Shown piece after piece: positions 62,747-64,000 of a stretch of DNA of 64,000 nucleotides. The position numbers were made by a program, and so were the translations under genes. How positions within the stretch are numbered: the first letter of the stretch is position 1; the number at the start of each line of letters is the position of its first letter. The notes under the pieces are model-generated. The model ran no database searches, had not been told where the DNA came from, and saw only the letters and a program-made list of their open reading frames with translations. Where the stretch lies: positions 35,970 to 99,969 of the forward strand of contig CAIXBR010000010.1 of the NCBI GenBank assembly GCA_903917735.1, written 5' to 3'. This DNA is from an uncultured Elusimicrobia bacterium (GTDB taxonomy: Bacteria > Elusimicrobiota > Elusimicrobia > Elusimicrobiales > UBA9959).

Positions 62747-64000
62747 TTAATACGGGTTAGTAGTATATGCTGTGTCGGTATATGATGTTCTCGTAAATAT
62801 CCCTGATAAACCATTTGTTGAAGAATAGAATTCCAACTGCACCATCAACGCGGAATCCGGGCCGCTGGAACCGGAATTGAATATTGTCAATGTCGAATTA
62901 TAGTTGTCGACATTCGCCCACATCAACCCCAGACCGTTGGTATTATATATATTGGTGAAAACATTTCCGTAATTCCAAATATTCTGCAGCGATCTGCTCT
63001 GCGCGTAGCGCAATGGTATTACCCATTCGCCTACGCGTATTTCGGATGTTCCCTGGCTGTAATTCGTGCCGTAAGCCCTGATTATCATCATACCGTAAAA
63101 ATCTAAGGTGCCGAACGCGAATGTGTATTTACCCTGCGTCAACTGCCAGACCTCTTTATACCCTTCCTTTGAAACAAGAGTTATGCCGGCGGAAGGCGAG
63201 GAGCCCGCGACATGTATGCCGCCATTCACATCCAATTTAGCTCCCGGCGCCGACGTCCCGATGCCGACATTGCCCGTGCCGCCTGAGGCGTTTATAATAA
63301 AATTTCCGGAAGCTACAGTTAAATCTTTATAGGCAGTATTCCCATCATCCGTACTTAGAAGCGTAACCCCGTTCGCCCCGCCATAGCTTGACCCGACAGT
63401 TGTAGTGAGATTTTGATCAATTCCCGTCCTGACAGTAAGCTTTCCCAACGGGTTCGTCGTCCCGATTCCGACATTGCCGCTGAATGGATTTAGTATTAAA
63501 GCTGTCGGACTTGCGCCATTGGCTATATCTCCGCTCTGAATAGCGGTATTAGTATTTGCGTCAAAAACGGCTAATCCATAGGTGGCGTCAGTCCGGGACT
63601 GGACATAAAGCGGAGAATAGCCATTGGCCAGATATGCCATATTAGTAGGTGTTGCGTTAATGCCGACCGTATGCAATTTTCCTTTTGGCCCCGTAGTTCC
63701 GATGCCCACATTGCCGTTCCCCAAAACTGTGAAGAGGTCACTAGTGAAGAATGAACCGTAGGTGCCGCTGGCCGTATTAGCCGGAGAAGATTTTATTTGA
63801 AAAGCGGGAATCGTCAAAGTGGGGTTGATGCCCAGTACGGCGATGGCTGATGCGTAAGTAGGGGCTTCTTTTGACCAATTAGCAGTGCCTAAGGTGTTTT
63901 GATAGGCGTTACTCGCCAGAAATGCGTTAGCTCCGGAATATAGTGTGCCTACAGATGCCGAATAGTCATCACCGATACGTATCTGGGTCACGTTCGTCGC
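62747..64000 (-). CDS. Surface/tail-fibre-like repeat protein, 5' end outside the window
   Basis: At least 417 codons; the frame is open to the window edge, and the GTG at 63991 is not a credible start. It contains repeated GNVGIGTTGPKGKLHTVG-type units (near 63690, 63460 and 63250). These are the NVGIGTxxPxxKLxVxG motifs common in phage tail fibres and large surface proteins. A C-terminal domain of about 130 residues (YKEVWQLTQGKYTFAFGTLD to YTDTAYTTNPY) is rich in Tyr, Asn and Ser. The DNA is less GC-rich than the rest. It is probably an exported adhesin or fibre; no chaperone-of-endosialidase domain is seen at the end. Confidence 0.75.
   Translation of the reverse strand, partial: ATNVTQIRIGDDYSASVGTLYSGANAFLASNAYQNTLGTANWSKEAPTYASAIAVLGINPTLTIPAFQIKSSPANTASGTYGSFFTSDLFTVLGNGNVGIGTTGPKGKLHTVGINATPTNMAYLANGYSPLYVQSRTDATYGLAVFDANTNTAIQSGDIANGASPTALILNPFSGNVGIGTTNPLGKLTVRTGIDQNLTTTVGSSYGGANGVTLLSTDDGNTAYKDLTVASGNFIINASGGTGNVGIGTSAPGAKLDVNGGIHVAGSSPSAGITLVSKEGYKEVWQLTQGKYTFAFGTLDFYGMMIIRAYGTNYSQGTSEIRVGEWVIPLRYAQSRSLQNIWNYGNVFTNIYNTNGLGLMWANVDNYNSTLTIFNSGSSGPDSALMVQLEFYSSTNGLSGIFTRTSYTDTAYTTNPY

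Overview
This window comes from a GC-rich Gram-negative (double-membrane) bacterium. It encodes a TolC/MacA/MacB-type tripartite exporter, several predicted outer-membrane barrels, a PorV/PorQ-type protein, and peptidoglycan enzymes (MurQ, PBP4-type DacB). Gene style and content would fit an uncultured lineage such as Elusimicrobiota. That placement is an inference from gene repertoire, and no rRNA or tRNA gene was found to test it.

Layout. 1-6.1 kb (+): a secreted alpha/beta-hydrolase-like protein that appears to lack its catalytic Ser and His, murQ, a terminator, then the tolC-macA-macB operon. 6.2-8.9 kb: a small secreted protein, then an IS1634-family insertion sequence. Its transposase carries an in-frame amber codon, and its 34-bp target duplication is the complete intrinsic terminator of the neighbouring genes. 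8.9-13 kb: dacB, a putative outer-membrane barrel and a polytopic membrane protein. 13.1-21 kb (-): class II aldolase, XerC/D recombinase, topA, dprA, a LysM protein and comM (YifB), a DNA-processing and competence-flavoured block. 21-30.2 kb (-): mtaB, a zinc-ribbon/HEAT membrane protein, a 669-residue acidic low-complexity protein, a DnaA-like AAA+ ATPase without the DnaA DNA-binding domain, a GAF histidine kinase and a lipoprotein. They are tightly packed and look like one unit of unknown function. 30.2-33.8 kb: a hairpin-rich intergenic segment, a two-component pair, candidate IS-end remnants, two tandem degenerate nucleotidyltransferases and a receiver-domain relic.

33.8-39.5 kb (-): hrcA-grpE-dnaK-dnaJ-rsmE heat-shock operon with a consensus promoter and a CIRCE operator. 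39.5-42.4 kb: a secreted protein, an SDR oxidoreductase, the ribosome-rescue factor ArfB and a PorV/PorQ-like protein. 42.4-52.8 kb (-): one 3461-codon gene for a secreted papain-family protease. It has a lectin-like domain, 23 copies of a fibronectin-III-like repeat and a FlgD/T9SS-like C-terminal domain, and it overlaps the PorV-like gene. 52.9-55.4 kb: a GH84-type glycosidase and a TPR protein.

55.4-62.4 kb (-): a bacterial microcompartment operon of the sugar-phosphate-utilising kind: tpiA, pduL, BMC-H, BMC-P, CoA-acylating aldehyde dehydrogenase, BMC-T, an RpiB-like protein, two BMC-P, deoxyribose-phosphate aldolase, BMC-H and an 82-residue protein. The predicted flow is deoxyribose-5-phosphate to acetaldehyde plus glyceraldehyde-3-phosphate. 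Acetaldehyde then goes to acetyl-CoA and acetyl-phosphate, and TpiA handles the triose phosphate. The RpiB-like protein has a rewritten active-site loop. The window ends inside a surface/tail-fibre-like repeat protein.
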